A DNA stretch of 15,618 nucleotides from Gammaproteobacteria bacterium (GTDB taxonomy: Bacteria; Pseudomonadota; Gammaproteobacteria; GRL18): the NCBI GenBank assembly GCA_023144715.1, contig JAGLFC010000028.1:1-15618 (forward strand), given 5' to 3'. The position numbers and the translations under genes are program-made. The first letter of the stretch is position 1; every line of letters begins with the position of its first letter. The notes under the pieces were generated by a model, which was not told the origin of the DNA, did no database searches, and saw only the letters and a list, made by a program, of their open reading frames with translations. Of this stretch, positions 1 to 7,437 are shown one piece after another.

Positions 1-2
1 TA

Positions 3-95
3 GATTTATCAAAAAAATGTGATATTACACATGATGATTTGTTAAAATTAAATATATACTTTGACGAAGTGTATGAATTAAAAACTGTACAGTGA
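3..95 (+). CDS. C-terminal end of an unidentified protein (partial)
   Basis: An open frame runs from the left edge of the window to a TGA stop at 93-95. It encodes about 30 residues beginning DLSKKCDITHDDLLKL and ending YELKTVQ. Its mix of charged and hydrophobic residues looks like real coding sequence, and no start codon is needed because the gene would begin outside the window. The fragment is too short to name a family. A chance open frame of this length in AT-rich DNA is possible, hence the low confidence. If real, it converges on the gene that ends at 206. Confidence 0.35.
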   Translation, partial: DLSKKCDITHDDLLKLNIYFDEVYELKTVQ

Positions 96-205
96 ATCAC
101 TATATAAGATTTTGTGTTATTTCAATCACCTAAAATGAATTGGCACTTATTAGTTGAACCTAGGAAACTAAGGAGTATAAAAATAAGATTAATAGTGATT
201 ATACA

Positions 206-730
206 CTATGAATGAATGCGTTGATAAATATTAAATTGATACTCATGAGGATTGTCAATATTGGGTTTATGAGCGTTATGATATATATTTTCCCACTGTA
301 AAAAGTTAATCTCAGGAAACCAAGCATCACCCTTAAAGTCACCTTTAACCAACGTTAAATATAAATAATCTGCTTGTTTAAGTGTCTGTTTATATAGATT
401 TTCTCCTCCGATAAACATTAATTCTGGGTGATTTTTTTGAGTGGCGTAGTGTATCGCATCATCAATTGAAGTACAGATAATAGCACTTGATACAGGCTCA
501 TTTTTTTGATTCATTGCCTGATAGTGCTTATTACAAGTAAGAATAATATTATCTCGATTGGGTAGAGGTTTAAAGGGGAGTGATTCCCATGTTTTACGCC
601 CCATAACAATGGGTTTATTTAAGGTGTTTTTTTTAAACCATGCTAAATCTTCGGGTAGTGTCCAAGGTAATTTATTATTGAGACCAATCACTCGATCTTC
701 TGCCATTGCTACAATTAGTGAAATTTTCAC
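206..730 (-). CDS. folA: Dihydrofolate reductase
   Basis: This enzyme reduces dihydrofolate to tetrahydrofolate with NADPH in the cytoplasm, supplying cofactor for thymidylate, purine and methionine synthesis. The product is 174 residues, slightly longer than E. coli FolA (159). It carries the family hallmarks: the N-terminal strand ISLIVAMAEDRVIG, the Met20-loop region NNKLPW, the catalytic acid as Asp28 in LPEDLAWFK, the NADPH-binding segment MGRKTWESL (about 43-51), and the second nucleotide motif FIGGENLY near 107-114. The start is GTG at 730-728, supported by an AAGGGA ribosome-binding site six bases upstream. The gene begins 26 bases after the DUF58 stop, so it is probably the last gene of a moxR-DUF58-folA transcript. 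That neighbourhood is unusual because folA is more often alone or beside thyA. Identification is secure. Confidence 0.97.
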   Translation of the reverse strand: MKISLIVAMAEDRVIGLNNKLPWTLPEDLAWFKKNTLNKPIVMGRKTWESLPFKPLPNRDNIILTCNKHYQAMNQKNEPVSSAIICTSIDDAIHYATQKNHPELMFIGGENLYKQTLKQADYLYLTLVKGDFKGDAWFPEINFLQWENIYHNAHKPNIDNPHEYQFNIYQRIHS

Positions 731-756
731 ATTATATCCCTTAAAATAAAATCATA

Positions 757-2148
757 TTACAATTGACCACTAGTTTTAATTTCAAGATAACGATTGACTA
801 ATTTTATCGCAAGTTTATCAGGCGTTACGTCAATAATATTAATACCATGAGTATATAACTGATCAAATAAAATACGTTGTTGACTTTGATAATCGCATGT
901 AGAAGCCAATAATAATGCTTCAGAAAAATCATTGACAGGCTTATCCAATACTTGTTCTAAAGCCTGTTCTTTTAAACTGGCTAAAATCACGAGATGTTTA
1001 TGTTTCAGTAATTTTAACGCATTAAGCAAATCATCGCTGTCTTCACTACGTAAATTGGTTAACACAATAATGAGTGCTCGTTTTTTTTGTTTTAATAATA
1101 CTTGTGACACGCCTTGTGTATAATCAGGTGTCACAGTGTTGGCTTGAAGATCATAAACATTGTTAAGCAAATTATGAATGGTGGACATTCCTTTTTTTGC
1201 AGGTAACCAGCGTTGTGCATTCTGATTATTTTTTGTGGCAAAGGTGCTAAAACCAACAGCATCCCCATGATGCAATGCGACATAAGATAAGAGTAACATT
1301 GCATTAAGGCTGTGATCAAAATGTGATAATTCATCATCATGAGACAGCATTCTACGTCCACAATCTAGTAAAAATATAATTTCCTGATCTTTTTCATCTT
1401 GATATTCTTTTGAAATTAATTTTTGTAAACGTGATGTGGCTTTCCAGTCAATTTGTTTTAATGGATCACCCGCACGATATTCACGTAATTGATTAAAATC
1501 CATGCCTTCACCACGACGGCGAATTTTTTTTATACCCAATTGGCTGAGAAGATTATCTGTCGCTAACAAGGCATATTGACTAATAGATGAAAAATTTGGG
1601 TAAACCATTGTTTTTGATATATTTGGAACAAAATGATTTCTTAACCAAATTGACCAAGGGGATTGTATAAGGCATTGCATTCCTAAAAAATATTCATTAC
1701 CTCTTTTTACAGGTTTAATGGCATATTTTAAGACCGCATATTGGTCAGAATAGAGTGTGAGCTTTTGAGGCATATCTTTTAGTTTACAATTAACGGGATA
1801 GTGATCAAAAATATTTAAGTGAATTTTTTTGTTAGAAAAGTAAGTACTTTGATAACTTAAACGGAGTGTGACATCATGCCAAAGTCCCAATGACATTTTT
1901 GTGGGTACTTCTCGTTCACCCCATATTAGGTGGATACTGTATAAACGTATAAGATCCCATATCAATAAAAGAACAAGTAGAATCAAACTAATATACCAAA
2001 GCCATAATAATTCATTCCATACTGAACTGATCAGCCCTATTAGGGTAAGCAAGCCCAGTAAAATAAAAAGAGTATTACCCGGTTTAAGACCATAAAACAG
2101 TTCATTTAAAAGATATTTTAAAGTGTTCATATTAGCTTCGAGGTGCAT
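757..2148 (-). CDS. DUF58 membrane-anchored protein, MoxR partner
   Basis: The N-terminus holds two closely spaced hydrophobic segments (about 27-43 and 47-66) that should anchor it in the inner membrane. A beta-rich region follows, with the FDHYPVN motif common in this family. The DUF58 signature is at about 211-240: RRGEGMDFNQLREY, then AGDPLKQIDWKATSR. After it comes a von Willebrand A-like start, IIFLLDCGRRM, in which the usual DxSxS metal site is degenerate (DCGRR). DUF58 proteins are typically encoded beside MoxR ATPases and are thought to take part in chaperone-like assembly or envelope stress functions; the substrate here is unknown. The frame overlaps the end of moxR by 17 bases. An alternative ATG at 2130, one base after the moxR stop (TAATATG), would give 457 residues and translational coupling. 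Neither start has a strong ribosome-binding site. The batA/vWA or transglutaminase genes often found downstream are absent. Confidence 0.9.
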   Translation of the reverse strand: MHLEANMNTLKYLLNELFYGLKPGNTLFILLGLLTLIGLISSVWNELLWLWYISLILLVLLLIWDLIRLYSIHLIWGEREVPTKMSLGLWHDVTLRLSYQSTYFSNKKIHLNIFDHYPVNCKLKDMPQKLTLYSDQYAVLKYAIKPVKRGNEYFLGMQCLIQSPWSIWLRNHFVPNISKTMVYPNFSSISQYALLATDNLLSQLGIKKIRRRGEGMDFNQLREYRAGDPLKQIDWKATSRLQKLISKEYQDEKDQEIIFLLDCGRRMLSHDDELSHFDHSLNAMLLLSYVALHHGDAVGFSTFATKNNQNAQRWLPAKKGMSTIHNLLNNVYDLQANTVTPDYTQGVSQVLLKQKKRALIIVLTNLRSEDSDDLLNALKLLKHKHLVILASLKEQALEQVLDKPVNDFSEALLLASTCDYQSQQRILFDQLYTHGINIIDVTPDKLAIKLVNRYLEIKTSGQL

Positions 2149-3100
2149 CCACTTTATCCAAAATATTCTTTAGAAGGTGTTCAATAGACATGCCTTCTAA
2201 TGCCATTTCAGGTGATAATATAATACGATGTCGCATAACAGGTAGAGTGATTTTTTTAATATCATCTGGAATAATATAATCACGTCCTTGAATCACAGCG
2301 TACGCTCTGGCTGCTCGAATTAAGGCAATACTTCCTCTTGGTCCAGCACCCATGGCAATACCTGGCCATTGTCGTGTAGCACGTACAATATCAACGCTAT
2401 ATTGCACTATTTTTTCATCCACCTGTATAGTGGCAGCTTGTTGTTGTAACATTAAAATGGTGTCTGCATTCATACAAGAATCAACCTGTGAGACATCTAA
2501 TTTATTACCCACTTTTTTATGAGTAATATGTTGTACTAATTCTAATTCTTCATGTTCTTTAGGATAATCAATCATAATTTTAAATAAAAAACGATCCAAT
2601 TGTGCCTCTGGAAGAGAATAAGTGCCTTCTTGTTCAATAGAATTTTGGGTTGCCAGTACCATATAAGGTTTGGGTACAGCAATTGCACGCCCTTCTAAAG
2701 TGACTTGCTGTTCTTGCATGACTTCTAATAAAGCTGCCTGCGTTTTTGCAGGTGCACGATTGATCTCATCGGCTAATAATAAATGACTAAATACAGGACC
2801 TTTGCGAATTTTAAAACTTTCTGATTTCATATCATAAAGCACATGACCTGTGACATCGCTGGGCATTAAATCAGGTGTAAATTGAATGCGAGAAAATTTA
2901 CCCTTAAATGTTTTTGCTAACGCTTGCACCATTAATGTTTTACCTAATCCCGGTACACCTTCAATAAGTACATGTCCACTGGCCACTAATGCGACTAATA
3001 TTTGTTCAATCACATCCTTTTGACCAATGACTGCTTTAGATAATTCTTCTTTAATAGATGCACATATTTTATTACTGGCTTGTATTGTTAATTTATCCAC
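2132..3100 (-). CDS. MoxR-family AAA+ ATPase
   Basis: MoxR proteins are cytoplasmic AAA+ ATPases believed to act as metal-insertion or assembly chaperones together with DUF58 and vWA partners. Counting from the longest possible frame (start at 3136), the protein has Walker A GVPGLGKT at about 60-67, Walker B LLLADE ending at 124 followed by INRAPAKTQAALLEVM, sensor 1 in ATQNSIEQEGTY near 162-173, and the presumed arginine finger in PEAQLDRFLF near 182. A C-terminal lid domain contains RHRIILSPEMALEG. I chose GTG at 3100 as start. It is preceded by AAAAGAGAATATC and gives about 27 residues before the conserved VIGQ. A TTG at 3136 would add 12 residues but has no visible ribosome-binding site. 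The gene is the first of the moxR-DUF58-folA cluster and diverges from the Rof-like gene. Confidence 0.95.
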   Translation of the reverse strand: MDKLTIQASNKICASIKEELSKAVIGQKDVIEQILVALVASGHVLIEGVPGLGKTLMVQALAKTFKGKFSRIQFTPDLMPSDVTGHVLYDMKSESFKIRKGPVFSHLLLADEINRAPAKTQAALLEVMQEQQVTLEGRAIAVPKPYMVLATQNSIEQEGTYSLPEAQLDRFLFKIMIDYPKEHEELELVQHITHKKVGNKLDVSQVDSCMNADTILMLQQQAATIQVDEKIVQYSVDIVRATRQWPGIAMGAGPRGSIALIRAARAYAVIQGRDYIIPDDIKKITLPVMRHRIILSPEMALEGMSIEHLLKNILDKVDAPRS

Positions 3101-3192
3101 GATATTCTCTTTTATGTCAAATGGTGTTTTAATCAAGCATTTTATATCAATGTATTTTAGGCTATTGTCACCTAATATTAAATGTCATTGTG

Positions 3193-3198
3193 TATAAT
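3193..3198 (+). promoter_or_regulatory. Candidate -10 element for the Rof-like gene
   Basis: A perfect TATAAT lies 60 bases before the ATG of the small plus-strand gene, in the region divergent from moxR. A TTGTCA hexamer at 3165-3170 resembles a -35 but the spacer would be 22 bases, too long for a good sigma-70 promoter. The -10 is therefore only suggestive in such AT-rich DNA. Confidence 0.35.
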
Positions 3199-3258
3199 TC
3201 GTGGATTCAATTATAAATTGTGCTTAATTTATTGGTTAAACCTAAGGAAAAGAATCAG

Positions 3259-3504
3259 ATGTGTCATACTCCTTCCTATCAAGCCGTTTCGTGTAAAATG
3301 CACAGTGAATTAGAATTGGCTATTATGCACAGTCAGTATGTAAAGCTACATTATAGTGATAACACTGCCAAAAAAATTATCAAAGTGGTCAAACCAATTG
3401 ATATTATGACACAAAAAGATCAAGGTGAATTTTTACTATGTACTCATAATAATCTTACCTTTAAAATTCGTCTTGATCATATTGACTATTACGAATTAAA
3501 TTAA
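3259..3504 (+). CDS. rof: Rof (YaeO)-like Rho-binding antiterminator
   Basis: This 81-residue protein resembles E. coli Rof/YaeO (about 85 residues), a Sm-like small beta-barrel protein that binds the Rho hexamer and blocks its loading on RNA. The match is at both ends: SYQAVSCKMHSELELA (6-21) aligns with the YQPINC...LELA start of E. coli Rof, and FKIRLDHIDYYEL aligns with the ELRLDKITSF strand near its end. In between are short beta-strand-like stretches (YVKLHY, FLLCTH). I chose ATG at 3259 because an AAGGA precedes it, although about ten bases away. A GTG at 3220 would add 13 residues. The acidic residues that follow the cysteine in E. coli Rof (CDDYD) are replaced by CKMHS. The gene lies 74 bases before argC, and co-transcription is possible. 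The family call rests on remembered similarity and should be read as probable. Confidence 0.72.
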   Translation: MCHTPSYQAVSCKMHSELELAIMHSQYVKLHYSDNTAKKIIKVVKPIDIMTQKDQGEFLLCTHNNLTFKIRLDHIDYYELN

Positions 3505-3578
3505 GCTATTTATAGACAAGTTGTATTATAATGATGTGTTCAAATATATAGTTTAGCGATTAAGAGGTATAAATAAAA

Positions 3579-4625
3579 GTGACTCACATTAAAGTAGGGA
3601 TTGTCGGTGGTACAGGCTATGCTGGAGTTGAACTACTGCGTTTATTAGCGAATCATCCCAATGTTGATCTACAGGTAATTACATCACGTTCAGAATCAGG
3701 AATCGCTGTCAGTGCGTTATATCCTAATTTAAGAGGTCATTTAGATATAGAGTTTTCTGAACCCGATGTGTCAACATTAAAAAACTGTGATCTTGTTTTT
3801 TTTGCGACACCTAATGGTATTGCCATGAAAATGGTCTCTGAATTAATCCAATCAGGTGTCAAAGTGATTGATTTAGCTGCCGATTTTCGTATCAAAGATG
3901 TGGCCGTTTGGGAACAATGGTATGGGATGAAACATGCGTGTCCAGAGTATATTGAAAAAGCAGTGTATGGCTTACCTGAAATGAATCGCGATGCTATAAA
4001 AAATGCCCGTTTAATTGCGAATCCCGGTTGTTATCCAACAGCCGTTCAATTAGGTTTTTTGCCTCTAATTGATCATAAATTAATCAATACTGAATTTCTG
4101 ATTGCTAATTGTTGTTCAGGAGTCAGTGGGGCAGGACGAGGCGCTAATATAGGCACCTTATTATGTGAAGCCAGTGAAAGTTTTAAAGCCTATGCCGCTT
4201 CAGGGCATCGACATTTACCAGAAATAAAACAAGGTCTTGCTCTGGCAAATGGTCATTCTGTCGATTTGACTTTTGTACCTCATTTAAGCCCTATGATTCG
4301 TGGAATTCATGCCACACTTTATGCCAAACCACTTAAAGATAATATTAAAATTGCTGATATTCAAACTCTATTTGAAGAATATTATGCGGATGAACCTTTT
4401 GTGGATGTACTTCCAGCAGGATCACATCCTGAAACAAGAACGGTAAAAGGGGCTAATATTTGTCGTATTGCGATTCATGAGCAACAAGAAACAAATACCC
4501 TAATTATTTTATCCGTCATTGATAATTTGGTAAAAGGTGCAGCAGGTCAAGCCGTTCAAAATATGAATATTGCCTTTGGTTTACAGGAAAATTCAGGACT
4601 CAATATCGTACCTTTAATGCCTTAA
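3579..4625 (+). CDS. argC: N-acetyl-gamma-glutamyl-phosphate reductase
   Basis: ArgC catalyses the NADPH-dependent reduction of N-acetylglutamyl-5-phosphate to the semialdehyde, the third step of arginine biosynthesis, in the cytoplasm. The 348-residue product has the dinucleotide-binding start VGIVGGTGYAGVELLRLL and the active-site motif ANPGCYPTA with catalytic Cys151. It also has GVSGAGRGA, the SGHRHLPEI segment, the FVPHLSPMIRG segment, and the closing VIDNLVKGAAGQAVQN that is typical of the type 1 family. The start is GTG at 3579 with AAGAGGT about 11 bases upstream; this matches the length of the family and leaves the Rossmann strand intact. A TATAAT at 3527-3532 could be its own -10 element, without a clear -35. 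No other arg gene is in the window. Confidence 0.97.
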   Translation: MTHIKVGIVGGTGYAGVELLRLLANHPNVDLQVITSRSESGIAVSALYPNLRGHLDIEFSEPDVSTLKNCDLVFFATPNGIAMKMVSELIQSGVKVIDLAADFRIKDVAVWEQWYGMKHACPEYIEKAVYGLPEMNRDAIKNARLIANPGCYPTAVQLGFLPLIDHKLINTEFLIANCCSGVSGAGRGANIGTLLCEASESFKAYAASGHRHLPEIKQGLALANGHSVDLTFVPHLSPMIRGIHATLYAKPLKDNIKIADIQTLFEEYYADEPFVDVLPAGSHPETRTVKGANICRIAIHEQQETNTLIILSVIDNLVKGAAGQAVQNMNIAFGLQENSGLNIVPLMP

Positions 4626-4702
4626 AATATACAATTTTTCACTATAATATCTTATAAATGATGTTATGTTGAGCCATTCTCCTAAATAGATAAACTGTAA
4701 AC

Positions 4703-4722
4703 CCCCTTGTGTTAGCAAGGGG
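4703..4722 (+). repeat. GC-rich hairpin between argC and ycaO
   Basis: A perfect seven-base inverted repeat, CCCCTTG and CAAGGGG around a TGTTAG loop, stands out in AT-rich non-coding DNA. It lies 77 bases after the argC stop. On the plus strand it is followed by ACTATTC rather than a T-run, so it is not a textbook terminator; on the minus strand the following bases (GTTTACAGTTT) are only modestly T-rich. It could end argC transcription, or be a relic of an IS200/IS605-like end or a small palindromic element. The rest of the 4626-4849 gap shows no gene. Confidence 0.5.
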
Positions 4723-4813
4723 ACTATTCAAACACTGAATCGAACTGAGCTAAACTTCATCGTTACATTTCCAAGGTTCATCGGTATAGATGGTTATTTA
4801 AAGCAATAAAATC

Positions 4814-4822
4814 TGCTACACT
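4814..4822 (+). promoter_or_regulatory. Candidate extended -10 promoter of ycaO
   Basis: TGCTACACT at this position fits an extended -10 (TGn followed by TACACT). A weak -35-like TTATTT lies at 4794-4799 with a 17-base spacer. It would give a leader of about 20 bases before the chosen ATG at 4850, which contains the AAAGG ribosome-binding site. No experimental support is available here. Confidence 0.38.
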
Positions 4823-4849
4823 AAGATTTTGTTTATTAAAGGCTTTGAT

Positions 4850-6652
4850 ATGACTGATTACTCACCCACACACTCCCATTATGAAGGCCCATTGACCCTT
4901 ATTAAAGGCAAAGATGAGGCATTAGAAATTTCAATTGAAAAAATGCAACACCAATTGCAATCACTAGGATTTGATATTAAAGAAACACTCTGGTTAAATC
5001 CTGTTAATCATATTTATTCCGTTAATATTCAAGATAAAAATTGTCCTTTGCTCTTTACTAATGGTAAGGGTAATACTAAAAATGCCTGCCTTGCCAGTGC
5101 CTTGGGGGAATTTTTTGAACGATTAAATTGTAATTATTTCTTTGCGGATTATTACCTAGGCAATAAAATTGCACACGATGACTTTGTTCACTATCCGAAT
5201 GAGCAATGGTTTTTAATACAAAACTCTGTGTTAGCCATGCACGAACAATTACTCAATAAAGAATTATGGGCATTATATGATCCTGAGCAACAATTAAGCC
5301 CTCAACATCTTATTGATACCAATTCAGGTAATCAGCAACGAGGTATTTGTAGTCTGCCTTTTATTCGCCAAAGTGATCAACAAGAAACTTGGTTTCCAGT
5401 GAATATTATTGGTAATTTATATGTCAGTAATGGGATGTCTGCGGGTAATAGTATGATGGAAGCTCGTACTCAGGCATTGTCAGAAATTATTGAACGGTCT
5501 ATCAAAAATAAAATTATTGCTGAAGGGATTAGCCTGCCAGAAGTACCCGATCATATTATTGAAATGTATCCTAAAGTGATTTCTGCCATTAATGAGTTAG
5601 AAAAAGAAGGCTTTGTGATTGAAGTTAAAGATGCTTCTTTAGATGGTATTTATCCAATTATTGCCATCTTGATGTTAGAACCCCATTCTGGTCGTTGTCT
5701 CGTATCATTTGGAGCTCATCCTAGTTTTGAAGTTGCATTAGATCGTACCATGACAGAATTATTACAAGGACGACGGTTAAATTCTTTGGATGGTTTTCAA
5801 ACCCCTTGTTTTGATGCACAAGCAGTGGCTGATCCTGTGAATTTAGAGACTCATTTTATTGATTCAAGTGGTCTGATTAGCTATGACTTTTTTAAAAAAG
5901 AAAGTGATTATGAATTTATTTATTGGGATTTTGATGGCAGTAATTTTGCTGAACATACGCTGGCAGAGTTTAATTTTTTAGTGTCACTCTTTAATGAAGA
6001 AAATAAAGATATTTATATTGCTGACTATGAACATTTAGGCGTTTATGGCTGTCGTATTATTATTCCCGGTCTCTCTGAAATTTATCCTATTGAAGAACTC
6101 AGTTGGCAAAATAATAATGAGGGAGTCGCACAAAGAGCACGCATATTATCGCTTAATCAATTAAATCCTGAACAAGCCCAAGAATTATTACAGGAGTTGG
6201 ATGAAAGTGATTATAGTGATCATTCTGATGTCTGTGGTCTGATTGGTATTGCTCCTGATCCAGACAGCGTATGGGAAAGTCTGAGAGTGGGTGAATTAAA
6301 AGGAATGCTTGCCTTACATATTGGTGATTATGAACAAGCATTAGACTGGTCACAATGGTGTTTAGATATAGGTGAATACACAGCTTCAAGAAATAAACAT
6401 TATTATGCACTCAATGCACTGTTAGAAATACAGATTGACAATAATAAACATAGAAAAGACTATATTGAAGGGCTGACACTTCTTTATGGTGATGCCTATA
6501 TCAAAAATGCCATTGCTCTTATTGACGGTGATAAACATTATGATGGTTTGCATGATGCTGGATTAGAATTAATAGGTTTACATTATCATCAAAATTTACT
6601 GTGTGCTTATGAAAAATTACAAACAGCCAAAAAACAATGGGCAGTGAATTAA
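4850..6652 (+). CDS. ycaO: YcaO (ribosomal protein S12 methylthiotransferase accessory factor type)
   Basis: This is a close relative of E. coli YcaO, which assists RimO in beta-methylthiolation of an aspartate of ribosomal protein S12; it is not of the azoline-forming, peptide-natural-product type by context. It is 600 residues, against 586 in E. coli. Numbering from ATG 4850, the YcaO ATP-binding fold includes LFTNGKGNTKNACLASALGE (about 68-87) followed by FFERLNCNYFFADYYLG. It also includes MNIIGNLYVSNGMSAGN-like residues 184-200 and EARTQALSEIIERSIKN (204-220). Later conserved blocks are FGAHPSFEVALDRTMTELLQGR, LETHFIDSSGLISYD and YIADYEHLGVYGCRIIIPG. The last 170 residues form the helical, TPR-like C-terminal domain seen in the E. 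coli protein. An in-frame TTG at 4829 would add seven residues, but ATG 4850 has AAAGG seven bases upstream. There is no precursor peptide, dehydrogenase or transporter nearby, which argues against a biosynthetic cluster. Confidence 0.96.
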   Translation: MTDYSPTHSHYEGPLTLIKGKDEALEISIEKMQHQLQSLGFDIKETLWLNPVNHIYSVNIQDKNCPLLFTNGKGNTKNACLASALGEFFERLNCNYFFADYYLGNKIAHDDFVHYPNEQWFLIQNSVLAMHEQLLNKELWALYDPEQQLSPQHLIDTNSGNQQRGICSLPFIRQSDQQETWFPVNIIGNLYVSNGMSAGNSMMEARTQALSEIIERSIKNKIIAEGISLPEVPDHIIEMYPKVISAINELEKEGFVIEVKDASLDGIYPIIAILMLEPHSGRCLVSFGAHPSFEVALDRTMTELLQGRRLNSLDGFQTPCFDAQAVADPVNLETHFIDSSGLISYDFFKKESDYEFIYWDFDGSNFAEHTLAEFNFLVSLFNEENKDIYIADYEHLGVYGCRIIIPGLSEIYPIEELSWQNNNEGVAQRARILSLNQLNPEQAQELLQELDESDYSDHSDVCGLIGIAPDPDSVWESLRVGELKGMLALHIGDYEQALDWSQWCLDIGEYTASRNKHYYALNALLEIQIDNNKHRKDYIEGLTLLYGDAYIKNAIALIDGDKHYDGLHDAGLELIGLHYHQNLLCAYEKLQTAKKQWAVN

Positions 6653-6747
6653 TCTGATCACTATGATATTTTTTGTAAAATTATAAGGCTTGTAATTAAT
6701 GAATTGATTTGATATTGTTTACTGGTTCACAATTATGGAAAATATTC

Positions 6748-7437
6748 ATGTCTCTATTAGCTCAAAAAACATTATTGTATGCTGAAGATGATGTCGTCAC
6801 ACTTAATTTATATGAACATTATTTTAAAAAACATTTTAAAAGAGTTTATACTGCAATAAATGGCAAACGTGCATTGGATCTTTATAAGGATAAAGATCCT
6901 GATGTGGTTATTTTAGACGTTAATATGCCTGTTATTAATGGTTTAGAGGTTTGTAAAGCGATTCGCAAAAAAGATAAGCAGACCAAACTTATTTTACTGA
7001 CGGCTCACTCAGATAAGTTACTCTTAATGGAAGCCATTGGGCTAGGACTGACGGCTTATTTAGAAAAACCTGTCAATCCAACACAATTGAAAGAAGCCTT
7101 TAAAAAAATTTATGAAAGTGACTTTGATTTACCTATTATTAAATTATGGCATCACAATAAACAGATTTATATGTGGAATAATGAGAAACAAGAACTGTAT
7201 GTTGATACTGAAATAATTGCTTTAACCAAAAAAGAAAAAAATGTTTTAGAGGTCTTTATTACTTCTAAGTATGATAAATTAAGTTATCAGCAACTTTATA
7301 ATCGAGTTTGGATAGATGAAAATAAGGAATTTAGTGAAGTCGCCATTAAAACGATTATTAAAGGCTTACGCAGTAAATTACCTCCTAATTCTATTGTTAA
7401 TGTCTATGGCTTAGGTTATTTTTTAAATAAATCATAA
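6748..7437 (+). CDS. OmpR/PhoB-family response regulator (orphan)
   Basis: This 229-residue protein is a two-component response regulator. Numbering from ATG 6748, the receiver domain has the acidic pocket in YAEDD (Glu13, Asp14, Asp15). The phospho-acceptor is Asp57 in VVILDVNMP, the conserved Thr85 is in LLTAHS, and the conserved Lys107 is in YLEKPV. A linker with IIKLWHHNKQIYMW leads to a winged-helix DNA-binding domain: LTKKEKNVLEVF, the NRVW loop, then AIKTIIKGLRSKL and VYGLGYFLN, the usual OmpR-type wing. The start is supported by GGAAAA eight bases upstream; an earlier in-frame start at 6709 would add 13 residues with no other support. No histidine kinase is adjacent, so its signal is unknown. 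It follows ycaO by 95 bases. A small CACTG-ATAAA-CAGTG hairpin (7438-7452) follows the stop directly but has no T-run. Confidence 0.93.
   Translation: MSLLAQKTLLYAEDDVVTLNLYEHYFKKHFKRVYTAINGKRALDLYKDKDPDVVILDVNMPVINGLEVCKAIRKKDKQTKLILLTAHSDKLLLMEAIGLGLTAYLEKPVNPTQLKEAFKKIYESDFDLPIIKLWHHNKQIYMWNNEKQELYVDTEIIALTKKEKNVLEVFITSKYDKLSYQQLYNRVWIDENKEFSEVAIKTIIKGLRSKLPPNSIVNVYGLGYFLNKS

Noticed and set aside
95..200. Nine-base inverted repeat AATCACTAT (95-103) and ATAGTGATT (192-200) beyond the folA end.
   Set aside because: The arms are 88 bases apart, do not extend, and such repeats are expected by chance in AT-rich DNA; no T-run makes it a terminator.
600..618. CCCAT-AACA-ATGGG inverted repeat.
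   Set aside because: It lies within the conserved MGRKTW region of folA and is explained by the coding sequence.
4726..4765. On the minus strand, AGTTCGATTC resembles the T-loop of a tRNA.
   Set aside because: The flanking five bases (CTCAG and CAGTG) pair at only three of five positions, and no acceptor, D-arm or anticodon arm can be drawn around it.
4626..4849. Short protein-like minus-strand stretch (TIYTDEPWKCNDEV) that could be a transposase remnant.
   Set aside because: It is only 14-16 codons between stops, matches no transposase I can name, and no inverted ends or target duplications were found apart from the one hairpin.
6153..6410. 85-codon open frame on the minus strand inside ycaO.
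   Set aside because: It lies wholly within a well-conserved gene in another frame, has a histidine-rich composition typical of shadow frames, and no ribosome-binding site.
4829..6652. Peptide natural-product (azoline) cluster suggested by the YcaO protein.
   Set aside because: The protein aligns throughout with E. coli YcaO including its C-terminal helical domain, and there is no precursor peptide, dehydrogenase or transporter nearby.
6655..6676. ATCA-CTA-TGAT followed by TTTTTT as a terminator after ycaO.
   Set aside because: A four-pair AT-rich stem with a three-base loop is too weak to call without experimental 3' ends.
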